Positions 44,356 to 55,469 of a stretch of DNA of 64,000 nt are shown in pieces. The position numbers and the translations under genes are program-made. The notes below the pieces were generated by a model that saw only the letters and a program-made list of their open reading frames with translations, searched no databases and was not told the origin of the DNA. How positions within the stretch are numbered: the stretch's first letter is position 1; each line of letters begins with the position of its first letter. Source of the stretch: Triatoma infestans (Eukaryota > Arthropoda > Insecta > Hemiptera > Reduviidae); the NCBI GenBank assembly GCA_011037195.1, contig JAAEAF010000672.1, positions 415,608 through 479,607 of the forward strand, in the 5' to 3' direction.

Positions 44356-45000
44356 TTATAACATCGATTATTATAATAACATATCCATTTAAATGGTATA
44401 TCCTAATAACCAGCAACATACTCGTATAGTATATTACAATACATAATAAGATATATTTTATATTTTCCCTTGGTTTCTACATACATATATTAATTGTTAA
44501 TTGTTATTTTATGTTATAAAAGTCTTATTTATATTAATTAATCAATACTCATTATTTTCTCTATTTTTATTATTCTTATTGCCTCTTATCTGTTACTATT
44601 GTTAAATACTGCTCAAAAGTTACATGTAATTATGTTTTACCAATTTGCAAATATATTAATGTTCTTCTAACATTCCACCATCAGACTGTTACATAATTAA
44701 TTCCATGTTAATTCTATATATTGTTGAATTTATTATTTTTGATACATTATACATTTTTATCTCTAGACTTTTATATTTTATTCACTTTTTATATTTTTAT
44801 CTCTAGTTTTTTATACTTACATTTTATATTATAATATGTATATTTTTTTAATGATTTAAGACATAAGATTCTAAATAACACTTTTGTAAACACAATATAT
44901 AAGGTTAACTGTCCGTATATATAATCAAATAAATTCTAAGCGCATTTATTGGCTGTTAACGCGATCAAAAAGAAGTACATCATAGATATTGCCAGGTTGA
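44356..45000. other. No recognisable feature
   Basis: Very AT-rich; probably LINE 3' UTR at its left end (no clear tail). Confidence 0.45.
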
Positions 45001-45019
45001 AAGGATCAATATTATTTCC

Positions 45020-45740
45020 TTTTTAACGTGAAAATTTCCATTTATATCCATAATTTGCGACTTGCATCGATAGATCAACATTACATACAGCGAAAGGGTT
45101 TGTTTTATAGGTTCTATAGCAGACTGATCCTCCCAAACATGAAAGTGATCCTCCCTAACACGAACACGAAAGAATTAATTTCCATAAAATCTATAAGCGA
45201 TTTTCCCTTCTTATTACAAAAATTATCTATTGAAGAATGTTCAGATATTAAATATGGATTATTAAGTAAACTATCATAAGTAGGTAATATGCCCAGTCTA
45301 CAATTAAAATCCCCTCCAATTAAATGCATACAAGGGGGTAGAGACATAATCTGCTGTAAGGTAGTGTCAAACAAGTCCAATACAACATCGAGCTCAATAG
45401 TTGGTCTAAAATATACAAGAGCTAATATAAAAGAGCTCGAATTTAGACTAGTTTTTACAATAATCCATCAATGTGATTGATCCAAAACTTCAAAACTCTT
45501 AAATTTATTTTTCATAAATATCATGAGGCCGCCACTGGGCCTACCATTACTTTTTTCTTTTATGGCACTTGAAAAGCTATTAATTTAAAACTTTTAAGAA
45601 AAAACGGAAACTCACTTGGCTTATCCATCCCCCACGTCTCAACTAAACAGAAAATATCAACCTGTCGGGAAAAACACTCCATTCCAAAGAGACTTCTAAA
45701 ACCTTGAACATTCCAAAATGCAGCTAAAGTACTCTCTGAT
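45020..45740 (-). pseudogene. LINE APE endonuclease domain, fragment
   Basis: The minus strand gives FWNVQGFRSLFGMECFSRQV then IFCLVETWGMDKPSEFPFF (catalytic Glu block), and further down LIGGDFNCRLGI (GDFN) with KKGKSLIDFMEINSFVFVLG. These are successive AP-endonuclease blocks of a LINE ORF2; the SDH motif and RT are not present. Stops occur between the two halves (near 45560). It follows an ORF1-like piece at 45744-46142 in the expected order. Confidence 0.82.
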
Positions 45741-45743
45741 GAA

Positions 45744-46142
45744 CTAAGATGACTGGAATGCTATAATGGCAGAAGAACCTCCACCATGTGAATCAGAAAT
45801 TTGAAATGAGTTTAGCGCCCGAGGAGTCTGCGTAGAGGGCGAGTTTGCTTTTCTCTTCTTTATACCAGCTTCACTGATGTCTAAATTTCCTTCTTGACGA
45901 TCTGGATATGGCTCTAAAGACAAATTTTGCTGCAACTCCGATAGAGAATATTTTTTACCTTCTAACCAAAGTTTATCACCTCTTAATTTCACATTATGCC
46001 CGTTTTCCTTGGCTTCCAGTAAGTAAGGTTTCAACTTTTTTCTTTCACTTAAAATATCTTTAGGGTAATCTGATGATACTCCTATTTTTGTACCCTTAAA
46101 ACCAGCAGTTCTTCTGGTTTGTTGAAGTATTATGTCGTTCAA
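45744..46142 (-). pseudogene. LINE ORF1 C-terminal domain
   Basis: The 132-residue minus frame contains FKGTKIGVSSDYPKDILSER, then KKLKPYLLEAKENGHNVKLR and GDKLWLEGKKYS. This is the pattern of the C-terminal RNA-binding domain of L1-like ORF1p (KG--I-I--D-P--I---RK-L-P---EA---G----L--DKL---G--Y). A Ser/Gly-rich tail and a stop follow, directly before the endonuclease frame of the same element. The N-terminal coiled coil is missing; a family H fragment abuts at 46143. Confidence 0.75.
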
Positions 46143-46350
46143 AGAGAAATCGTTTAACCATTTTCAAGAAAATCGCAAAATATTGAAGAAAAAAAATCTA
46201 TAAAGTCCTGTATTCTGTAGGTAGATGGATTTTACCCGAAACCTATGTGTCAGATGTGTTGAATAGTACTGCCTCATCGGAAAATTAACTTTGAGCTTTC
46301 TACACAGACACACATACACACCGGTTTGGAATGACTTGTTAACAATGCCT
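46143..46350 (+). mobile_element. Family H repeat, partial
   Basis: tttcaagaaaatcgcaaaat, gatggattttacccgaaacc, atgtgtcagatgtgttgaat and the start of the (CA) core (cacacatacacacc). Confidence 0.7.
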
Positions 46351-46384
46351 TTTCGCCGAATAATCCACTCGACCAATCTGCTTT

Positions 46385-46778
46385 AGAACAAGTAATCGTC
46401 AGAACGGACAGTCAAGTAGCTCTGGATTCCATAAACGATCAAAACAACCATATGCGTTTGGTAGAAAGGATTCGGCGTGCTCTGATAAAACTTCAGCGAA
46501 GACAATGTAGGTTGGCGTTAAAATAAAGAGCAGGCACATGCTGCTGGTGAAGTAGGGAATGAAAGGGCTGATATATTGGCAAAGCAAGGGGCTGAAGATG
46601 AGGATTTACCGCTTTCCTTCGAATTTGCTCCTAACACTTATGTAGCCTACTTATTCAAAACAGAGTATGCTACAGGAATGGGAGCAGTATTGGTCAAGAA
46701 CAGAAAAAAGAATGCACACCAAAGAATTTTTCCCGACACATACCTTATATTAAGGTATACCTTCATCGTTTTGAAATG
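46385..46778 (+). pseudogene. LINE RNase H domain (I/R1-like), left part
   Basis: The plus strand encodes RTDSQVALDSINDQNNHMRL then VERIRRALIKLQRR (RNase H third catalytic Asp region). After a shift come AGTC and GEVGNERADILAKQG-like codons (fourth Asp), then AEDEDLPLSFEFAP. A further 40 residues (MGAVLVKNRKKNAHQRIFPD) continue the protein. It is interrupted at 46779 by an LTR-like repeat and its C-terminus appears at about 47385-47500. Confidence 0.78.
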
Positions 46779-47235
46779 TATTTGGTGTGATGTGATGTTT
46801 GTGGTAGTAGTAGCTTGTAGCGTGAGCGGTTTTGTAAAGGGCTTGTGTGTATGTTTGAGAAAGAGAGAGAAGTATTAGAAATAAGTAAAAGATCCACCAC
46901 TGTTTTGAAATAAATATATTATTCTCTAAGTGAATTTAAGTACTTTTATAATATCACCACTAATATGTTTATAAATCAATTATTTAACTAGATTAAGTGC
47001 AAAACTCTTATGTTTTAATTTATGACTGGCACTGATGCTAAGAGAGCGCAAGACAAGTGTTCTGGTTCAGTGTCTAGTCCAGACTGTTCTTGTTTAGAAG
47101 CAGAATGCAGACTGTCCTGAAAGAATGCCTTCTCTTGTTAGTACAAATCTTTTCAAATAATGTTGGTATGTCTGGAGGGAGTGTATTGTCTTAACCTAAC
47201 TGTTACTTGTCCCTTTGTCACTTCAGTACCATTGA
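46779..47235 (-). mobile_element. LTR-like repeat, family E, copy 1
   Basis: Minus-strand relative of the tandem copies at 50223-51193. Shared blocks include agcggttttgtaaagggctt, ttctctaagtgaatttaagt, aaaactcttatgttttaa, gactggcactgatgc and aatgccttctcttgttagta. The inner boundary on the left is clear (TGTATTTGGTGTG, 46779); the right boundary is diverged. It separates the two halves of a LINE protein. Confidence 0.65.
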
Positions 47236-47600
47236 CCTAAATTATAGTACCTGGCTCTTTCCCCTTCACTAAAATACACTATTTGAACTAGCTAATTTTC
47301 CAAAATTATTTGACTAAACTATTTTTAAAAAACTATTTATTTTTCCATTTCTTTCTTCCACTATAGTTTCCATATACTGCCAGATCCAGTATGTCCTTGT
47401 GACTCTTTATCGTGGCAAACATAGGAACACATCATATTTCAATGTGGACTGTTTGAAGCACAGAGAGCTTCTCTAATAAGGAATCTATAAACTGGGGTTT
47501 CAAGTGGCCACCAGTGAAATGTGACTTAGTGAGTGACAGTGAATTGTGTGGATTTTTCGAACAATTTATTAATACATTAGACTTTAATATTTTATAATTA
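47236..47600 (+). pseudogene. LINE C-terminal Cys/His region, right part
   Basis: The plus strand gives DPVCPCDSLSWQT then EHIIFQCGLFEAQRASLIRN (about 47385-47480), the C-x-C…H-x4-C motif at the end of I/R1-like LINE proteins. It continues the RNase H protein that stops at 46778. Stops are frequent. Confidence 0.65.
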
Positions 47601-48055
47601 TATTATTTTACAATTTATGTATATTATTTATTAAATGCAAATTGTATTCTGATTTTATGTACTAAAATGGAATTATGAGTGCATGTAATATTTGTAAGTG
47701 GAACATGCTGTAAATAAAGGAAATTAAACAAAAAAAACACACACACACATAAACAATATAGACCAATCCCTAAATACAAAAAATGTTCGTTTTCGAAACA
47801 CCTGTTTCCATTGATTACACTTTTTCTAAAATTTCGAGAAAATTCCACGAATAATAAACTTTTTAATTACATGAGTTTTAACTAAAAAGTTTTTGTTTGT
47901 GGAAGAATTAGGCTCTTAGAAAATAATAGTAGTTTCATTTTAATAGAACAAAATTAAAATGTTTAATTCGTTTATTAATCTTGTCACGCCATGAAATGTA
48001 GATGCCTTCTTGTTGAAACTATTTATTCGAAAAACAATATGAATTAGACATGAAA
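47601..48055. other. No recognisable feature
   Basis: AT-rich; short (CA)n at 47740-47750. Confidence 0.5.
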
Positions 48056-48235
48056 AACAAAGTTTATCTTTACAAATCAATAATAGGACCAGTATGGATT
48101 ACGGTCTGCAACACTGAGGAACAGCCAAAACGACTCACACTAAACGTTTACAAGCCATACACAACAAAGATTTTACTTAGGATCACTCAATGTTCCCATC
48201 TGTCAAACAAGACGTTTGAATTTTGAACTTTAATT
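48056..48235 (+). pseudogene. Jockey-like LINE trace
   Basis: The plus strand LYKSIIGPVWITVCNTEEQP then KPYTTKILLRITQCSHL resembles the LYK--I-P-WTYG---W…QNK-LR-IT-AP block of Jockey-type elements, strongly decayed. Confidence 0.5.
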
Positions 48236-48239
48236 GCAA

Positions 48240-49840
48240 ATTTTAAAAAATTAGGAAGAATTACTTAAAATCCGTTTTTTTTTTTTTTAATGTTATAATA
48301 AAATTGATTATATATATATCAGTGCAGTTAAAGTTTTAAGGAAATCATTCTAGTCATATTTCAAGAAAATTCCCAAAACTTCCACCAAGATCTGCACCAG
48401 CGACGGCTCCAGGCGGGCTTTCGCCCAGACCCTTCTGCGCACTCATCGCCGCGATACTCTCACTCGTCAAGACATAATAATACTATGAAATAAGCTATAT
48501 AATTGACATTATTATAGTTTAAAAAAAACTACAACATTAATTAACCAACTCACAGCCTATTTGTCTAACTTTGTCGTTGACGACGAGTATAGGCACGACG
48601 CTACAGCGCCATCCTTTTTCAGGCCTACCTAATACATAATGACCTAAACATTCCTTTCGGAGATAACCTAAAAGATTTCATTCAAAAAACTAGGCACACA
48701 CAATAACAAATCCACCTGACCATATCTGGGAATGCTCCCAGATATTTGAAAACTAGCGGTTTGTCAGTGCAAGAGGATTAGTAACCTGACCAGAAAGCGT
48801 GGCATTGGTCACTTCCCTGAAGCCAATTCAAGCCTCACGCAATCAATGGGGATTGTACATGAGAATATTTAGTGACTTTTTTTGCAGACTTTAAATTATA
48901 TAAATAAATACCCCCCCCCAAAATCGTTAATTAAATAAAAAAATATAAGTAATTAGGTCACTAGTTCATAGTTTTCATTATTAAAAATGCTATTTTTTTT
49001 TTTTTTTTTTAATAAAATATTAAAATAATTAATAATTGACTATTTCAAAATAATAAAATGTTTATTACATAATTTTTAATTAAAAAGTTTTATTACTTTT
49101 AAGTGGAATTTTTATAGCTACAGTAATTTAATATTAATAAAATACAGTAAAAGATTTCTTTTCAAACTTCAATTGGAGCCTAAATAATGGCAAAATATCC
49201 TATTTATAAGTACTGCCATCCCAGTTAGGTGGGCGTCATTGCTGATTTAAATTCATTAGGCACAGATCTTTTCAATATAGAATGGAGCAAAGTATTCCAA
49301 GTGACGAGGATAAAGAGAAAGTAAGTATGATGGAATGGGGAGTTGGTTGTGAATCAGTGTTCCGAGTAAGGAGGGGATATAGCGCGCAGAAATAGGCATA
49401 AGAAGAAGAGCCGGGGACGGAGGGATGGAATAATTCCAGAGCAAATGTAAAACCCTTAGGAGCGCTAAGGGCTGCCTGGCCCAGTAGTGGTCTTTATATC
49501 AAAGCGATGGTACGTGCCCAGGGTACAACGGTAGACCGCCTCTACTCGTGTTTCTCCTTGCCTACATTTCCCCACCATTACCAACACAAAAAGGGATTCT
49601 CTCATTTGGTACGTCATCCGCACATGTCAGGAACGTTACAAGCCTGTCATCTAAATCTTTTTTTCCTCTTCTTGTTCTTCTAAAGTGCAACATTTGCATA
49701 GCAGTCTTTCTTCCACTGTTTTGTCACATCAGTTTGTACCATGGTGTTTACAAATTAATTCAGAATATAAAATAAGTTTTGATATAAATAATTTCAGTAA
49801 TTATTAATATTCAATTAATCTTCTTTCTTTTCTTTTTTTT
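48240..49840. other. No gene; AT-rich with unassigned patches
   Basis: Patches of more balanced composition at 48385-48860 and 49270-49560 have no recognised motif. T16-type runs occur near 48990. Confidence 0.4.
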
Positions 49841-50222
49841 TCAAAAAAATCTGATTTAAAACATTCACGTGAATTTCTCTTACTGCAGATAATTCAATTA
49901 TAATTAACAAATTCTCTTTTAACCTGAGATTTTTTAATAAACTTATATTTGCTCTTGAATGACAGCTGTTTTAGAATCGTATAATATGCAAGGTAGTTTA
50001 GGTAATAAATTTACCTTCGGGAAAAAGGTTCATATAAAAGCGACAGATTTATATTTGTGTAATTTCTGCATTTCCAAATTTAAAGAAAAAAAAGTCATTA
50101 GAACCATTTTCTAGAAAATCGTGAAAAACCGGGGGAAAAAATATATTAAGCAAAGGTGCACTTCTGGTTAATGAATTTTGACCAAGACCTTCAGGTTAGA
50201 TGCGATCCAATCCGGTGGAGAT

Positions 50223-50633
50223 TGTGATGGATGCCAGAAACATCTAACAGTCGCTAGCAAAAAGGGTACACACAGGTACAAGACTACAGTTACGAGTAGA
50301 GTTCATTAGACTCTGTCACCTTTGTCTTTTGACCTTCTCAAAAGGGGAAGATTTGTACTAACAAGAGAAGGCATTCTTTCAAGAACAGTCTGCATTCTGT
50401 TTTCAAAGAAGAACAGTCTGTTGTAGACATTCAAGCAGCCACAATATATTAATAAGTTTATACATTCTTTGCAAATAACTTGTAGTTATTATTTTAATAG
50501 AATATATTTTTTGTTAGCAGTGGTGACTACTTTCTTATTTCTAAAACTTCACTCTCTTAAAACTTACATACACACAAGCCCTTTACAAAACCGCTCACGC
50601 TACAAGCTACTAAACAACAGCACACCAATCACA
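50223..50633 (+). mobile_element. LTR-like repeat, family E, copy 2 (tandem, first)
   Basis: Starts TGTGATGGATGCCAGAAACA and ends CACACCAATCACA (6-bp inverted TGTGAT/ATCACA). It is followed by nine bases (tttcgataa) and then a second direct copy. Inner blocks include aaaaagggtacacacaggta and gccctttacaaaaccgctca. Confidence 0.65.
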
Positions 50634-50642
50634 TTTCGATAA

Positions 50643-51193
50643 TGTGATGGATGCCAGAAACATATTTTATTTGAAGAATATTATTTCAAGAAAAATGTAA
50701 GATTTGCTGGCAAAAAGGGGTACACACAGGTAGAAGACTACAGTTACAGAAAAAGTTCAAAAGACCTGATTAGCTTTGTCTTTTAGAGTTCACAGAACTT
50801 TGGTAGCTTTGTCTTTTCGCCCCTTCTCTCTCAGGGGAAGATTTGTACCAACAGGAGAAGGCATTCTTTCAAGACAGTCTGCATTCTGCCTTCAAACAAG
50901 AACAGTCTGAAACAGACACCGAACCAGAACACTTGTACCAGTAAACATCAGTGCCAGTCATAAGTTAAAACATAAGAGTTTACTCTAGCTAGTTTCAGTA
51001 TATTAATAAGAATATTACTGTGATATTGTAAAGTACTTAAATTCACTTAGAGAATATATCTATTTTAAAAACAGTGTGATCACTTGATTATTTCTAATAC
51101 TTCTCTCTTAAACATATGTACTCACTAGCCCTTTACAAAACCGCTCGTGCTACACGTTACTACTACATCACTGCAACACATCACACCAATAAC
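50643..51193 (+). mobile_element. LTR-like repeat, family E, copy 3 (tandem, second)
   Basis: 551 bp with the same start and an end CACACCAATAACA. It is longer than copy 2 because copy 2 lacks a middle stretch (accagaacacttgtacc … gtaaagtacttaaattcac). No coding region lies between the two copies. Confidence 0.65.
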
Positions 51194-51644
51194 ATTTCAA
51201 GGTATATACATATCTAAACGGAATATCAAGTTTCAGCTTCCTGCAATTTTTACGGTTTTTGAAAGATTTTTGTTCACACATACACCCACATACACACGTA
51301 CACACACGCGCGCTCATTATTTGCTGAAAACATTTTTTTGGAACTTAGAGGGAATTTATATTTATACAATGACACTTAATTACGAAAATTTGATAAGATT
51401 TCAATACTTACTCTTGCCAGCACTGAGAGAAAAGTAAAAGTCTGGTGTGAGTAAACACTAACACGACTTTTTCCTGTTTCATGACTACAACAATGATAGA
51501 TTTTTCCTGCAAACTTCGATTCTTTTTGTTTTATTTTGTTTTAATTTAGTTGCTTTAGTAGATTACACATATAGGCCATTAGTAGCGCCTGTCTCAGTCA
51601 AAGCAAAATTAATTATAGTTTAGATTAGATTTAGATTGTTATAG

Positions 51645-51871
51645 GGGATTAGTGCAATGCGATCTGAAAGATCTATTGTGCCCCAGGATCCTTCTCAGTG
51701 CACTGCCGGCCTCAAAACAGTGTTCTCTAGCTACAGACAACACGGCCCATCACCGGACAGTGAGATGCAAGAGGCTCTTAGGAAGAGAAAATCTAATGGC
51801 AGCATGCTGGATTCGAACGCAAGACCTCCGTGTTGCTAGTCCAGCGCGCTACCACTGAGCTAATCCCTTCC
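51645..51871 (-). mobile_element. SINE family B with an Ala-like head, minus
   Basis: Minus strand: gggattagctcagtggtagc, ggactagcaacacggaggtc, gttcgaatccagc, then gattttctcttcctaagagc and the body gtccggtgatgggcc, aggccggcagtgcactgaga, ending at gcattgc. Same head type as 41201. Confidence 0.8.
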
Positions 51872-52140
51872 TTAATTAACAGTTTAATAGTGACAGGATT
51901 AGTTCAGTTGTAGCGTGCTTAATTTGAAACCATCAGAAAGTGTCCTAGATTTTGCTAGCCATTAAACATTTTTCTTTAAAAAAATTATACAGATGAAAAT
52001 GATAAGACATTCATTGCATAGCTAATGGTGTGATATAAATTATCTTTTCTGCTCCTTTTTCGTTTCAATTAACCGCTAAAGCATTTTAGATGAAAGTTGA
52101 TCTAGAAATGCTTTCGTTTTCAGTGTATCCTCTTAGGGAT
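51872..52140. other. Possible decayed tRNA-like head, otherwise nothing
   Basis: gattagttcagttgtagcgt at 51898 resembles an A box, but no B box or body follows. Confidence 0.35.
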
Positions 52141-52145
52141 CAATT

Positions 52146-53155
52146 AAAAAAAATCTGGTGTGGAACACTCACACAACTTTCTCTTACTTCAGTTCTCAAA
52201 ATTATAATTGACAAATTTTATGAACACCAAATTTAATGAAATTCGTCGAAAACTGAAAAAACTGTTCAGTTAAAGCGCACTTCCGGTTTACTAATTTTCT
52301 TGAAGCTCGGAATTTTGGCCAACTATTTATTTCTAATTAATTTTGTTTGGATGATAGAATTGTATAATCAACTATGATACACTTTAGATAAAAACATAAC
52401 CCCCACACCCACCAACTAAAAGTGCCCTTACCAATGAACTTTTCCATAGAAATGTTTTAAATAAAAGTTGTAGATCTTTGTATGTTTAGTTTATATTAAG
52501 TTTGAATAAAATCTCGAAGCCATTTGAGAAATCGTAAAAAAAAAAAAAAAATTAGTAAAGTGGCAAAGTAAACGCACTTCTAGTCATCTGATTTTATTCA
52601 AACTCGGAATTTCAACAACATATTTTCATTCTAATTAACATTATTTAGATGACAGAATTGTTTAATAACTGAAAGAGCACTTTAGATAGAAAACCCTAAC
52701 CCCCACCCCCCGAACCCCCCATTAAAGTGCCCTTCAGTGCATTTTCTCGGAGAAATTTTCAAATCAAAGTTGTAGCTCTTTGATGTGTGATTGATGTTTG
52801 AAGTTTAAAAGAAAATCATCGGAAGGCCATTTTTGAGAAAATTGCAAAAAAGTAAAAAAATCCAACTCGTAAAGTGGTGCTTCCGGATGAGGAATTTTGA
52901 CATATAACGTAGTGTCAGATCCCACGGTGATACCTAAACGGAATATCAAGTTTCAACTTTCTATGTTTTTGAGCTAGGCTGTTCACATACATACATACAC
53001 ACAGACACACATACAGACACCCACACAGATCATTTGCTAAAAACCACTTTTTTGGACTCAGGAGACCGCAAAACGGATATTTCCGTTATCCTCGATATCG
53101 AAAATTTGACATGATTACAATACTTCCTCCTACTAGGAGTAAGAGAAAGTAAAAA
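52146..53155 (+). mobile_element. Family H repeat, intact reference copy
   Basis: About 1.01 kb, complete. 5' end aaatctggtgtggaacact, then cacacaactttctcttactt. Unit 1 starts near 52278 (gcacttccggtttactaatt) and unit 2 near 52575; each has a landmark order of cggaattt…, cccccac-rich run, aaagtgccctt, ttttc-aaat-aaagttgtagctctt, aaaatc-t-gaagccat. A partial third unit (gtgcttccggatgagg) leads to the (CA) core (52983-53030), aaaaccacttttttggactc, aaaacggatatttccg, ctcgatatcg, and the 3' hairpin acttcctcctactaggagt with agagaaagtaaaaa. No open frame of note, so it is non-autonomous. Confidence 0.88.
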
Positions 53156-55000
53156 GCCTAGAGAATTCATAAAAGCCGGTATAATCATTTCCTTTGTTTT
53201 CTTTCTCTTACAAAGCTGTAAGAGGAAGTAATCTATCGTATGAAATTTTTGAAATTGATTTTTAAAATCAGACATGAATGTTTTTTGTGATCATCTAAAC
53301 TAGGGTATAAAAAAAATATTTGTATCCAATGTTATATAAACTTGATAATGGTGTCAGTACTACCAACACCGCTCTGGGAAAAAGATTTCACACAAAATCC
53401 TTACCATTTATTCTTACCATTTTTCCCTAATACTAAAAATTGCTAACTACTCAGATGTAAACTTAATATTTTTATTGAAACAATTTTCACTAGAAAAAAT
53501 GATTTTAGTGAATCAATCTGAAGAATCTGTGACATTAGATTTTTAGAGTTATTTCGGTTTTTATAGAGGCGCTGTCTTCTAGATTACAAATATAATCACA
53601 TTTCACTACAAATCTGTATAGCCGTCTCTACAAGGGAATTGTCAAATAAAAATTGGTTTGTTAAAACTATATAGAAGAAAATTCTCATTTAATTTTTTTT
53701 TTTAATTATGTATTAAGTTTTCCTTTTACTACATTGATTTAAAAGAAATAAAATAAAAATGGTTTGAGAGATAGGAGGTAAATGAAAGACAGGTACATTA
53801 TTTAATGCTTTCAAAGAATATCACCAGGAGAATTGAAGTGGTGAGAGGCCGCCAGGAGGCGCTAGGTGAAAGACACGATGACAGAACCAATTAAATCTCC
53901 ATTATCGTCGTCCAGATTATTTTCTTTCTTTTTTTTTTTTGAGCATACTTCTTAGATATATAGAGGTTTATTCTTCTCTCCTATTTTTCCCTGTTGTATT
54001 AAATAAAGGAACCATTATTGTCTGTCACTGGCAGACATTACACAATGTAGATAAATTAAGAAGAATTGTTGGCATATCTGATAATAGATTATATCATAAC
54101 TACGAATAATACTCTTTAACTAGGGTTAATTGTTATTATCTCTTCTATGGAGAATTGAATAGAGAGATTGAATAGAGCTCTAGTATGGAACTATTCCTTT
54201 TCTTCATATGGATTTGGTTACTCTAATCAATAAGAAATATACCACAGAATCCGTACAGAAAGTACAAGACGCTCTTGCTAAAAAAAATCATCGAGATTGT
54301 CTACCCCCAGCATGGCTCTATAACTATATCGCTAAAGTAATGCTAAGTTTTAGTGGTGTTAGGAACTTATGCGAGTAACTTTGATGGAGAATTTGGTCAC
54401 TCACTGGACAAAATAGAGGCAGCTATGCGACATCAAAACCACTTTTAGTCATTTTTATTGATGCAAAATTACATTACTTTTTTTTATATATATGCCAGTA
54501 AAATATGTAAGGGAAACCAGGTATTGCAAGAGGCTGGGATTCATTGAATAATCAAGGGAAATGAATAATGTTAATAAGGGCTAGTTCCAGCAGTGCTGAA
54601 CTTAGTTTTTCACGCCCTAGGCAGTGTTGACCGGAGTTTGGGAAGTTCACTAAGTCTTCGTGTATTTGGGATAGCCATCCAGACACAGAGTTGCTTTGAA
54701 TTGCGTGGGGCTTGGACCCATCCCACAGCCAAATAAAATTAAAAAAATGTTTCAATAGATTTCGGCTTTTGCGAGATTATCGAAAACGAGATAGTGGATA
54801 ATTTAATAAAGTAGGAAGGTATAAACCATAAAATAATTACATTTTACGCTGTTATAAGAAGAATTGGTAAATAATTATGTCATAATGAGAAAATATGAGA
54901 ACAGAATCTCAGTAAACTTGCCCCGAGACGTAGGTGTGTGTGTGTGTGTGTGTGTGTGTTTTTTATATGTTACTATGTTTGTGTGAACGAAATATAAAAA
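53156..55000. other. No recognisable feature
   Basis: AT-rich with isolated GC-richer patches (53820-53900, 54580-54720) that I cannot assign. (TG)n at 54942-54958. Confidence 0.45.
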
Positions 55001-55226
55001 AAAAAAATCCGCTTATATCTGCATCTTTGCATTCTGATACGAAAGTTTCTATGAAAATCTTTCAACCGGCAAAGTGTCTTAACTAATAATTGTTTCCTTG
55101 TGAATTATTATTTAAATGCCAGAACTAAACATTACACAGAAGTAATCTTTAAAGAAAACATAGAATCCCCAAAAGAATCTCTCAAAAAATCAATTTTCCC
55201 AAAAAATTCAAAAATAACATACAAAG

Positions 55227-55458
55227 GGAATGGAATAGCTAAGTGGTTAGCGTACTGGACTCCCACGCGGAGGACCCGGGTTCGAGTCCACTGTGCTGCC
55301 CTTAGATTTTTTTCTTCCTAGGAGCTCTACAGCTCACTGTCCGATGATGGGACAGTGTTGTCTGTAACGAGAGAACACTGTCCGGAGGCCGGCAGTGCAC
55401 TGAGAAGGCTCCGGACGCCAATGACCATAGTGTTGTCGCGCCTTAAATTAAAAAAAAA
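55227..55458 (+). mobile_element. SINE family B (CCC head), flanked by ATACAAAG
   Basis: Head: gaatagctaagtggttagcg (A box), ggactcccacgcggaggacc, cgggttcgagtccac (B box). Body: cttagatttttttcttccta, cagctcactgtccgatgatg, ggaggccggcagtgcactga and a short A tail. ATACAAAG lies on both sides (55219-55226, 55459-55466) and is the target duplication. Best-preserved copy of this subfamily. Confidence 0.87.
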
Positions 55459-55469
55459 ATACAAAGTAT

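Larger units (their letters stand above)
49845..51440 (+). mobile_element. Family H repeat, full-length, split by tandem LTR-like repeats
   Basis: 5' end aaatctgatttaaaacattc then gaatttctcttactgc. Internal ccattttctagaaaatcgtg, gcacttctggttaatgaatt. After the insertion it resumes with ctaaacggaatatcaagttt, a (CA) core (51275-51310), acatttttttggaacttaga and ends gagagaaaagtaaaa near 51438. A new 5' end (gtctggtgtgagtaaacac) follows directly. Confidence 0.78.

Noticed and set aside
52278..52870. CRISPR-like or satellite array
   Set aside because: The spaced repeats are two ~290-bp internal units of a dispersed transposon-like repeat in eukaryotic DNA.
55227..55300. tRNA gene
   Set aside because: A and B boxes are present, but the acceptor and anticodon stems do not pair properly and a SINE body with repeated genomic copies follows; the same holds for 17762, 41201, 30765 and 60463.
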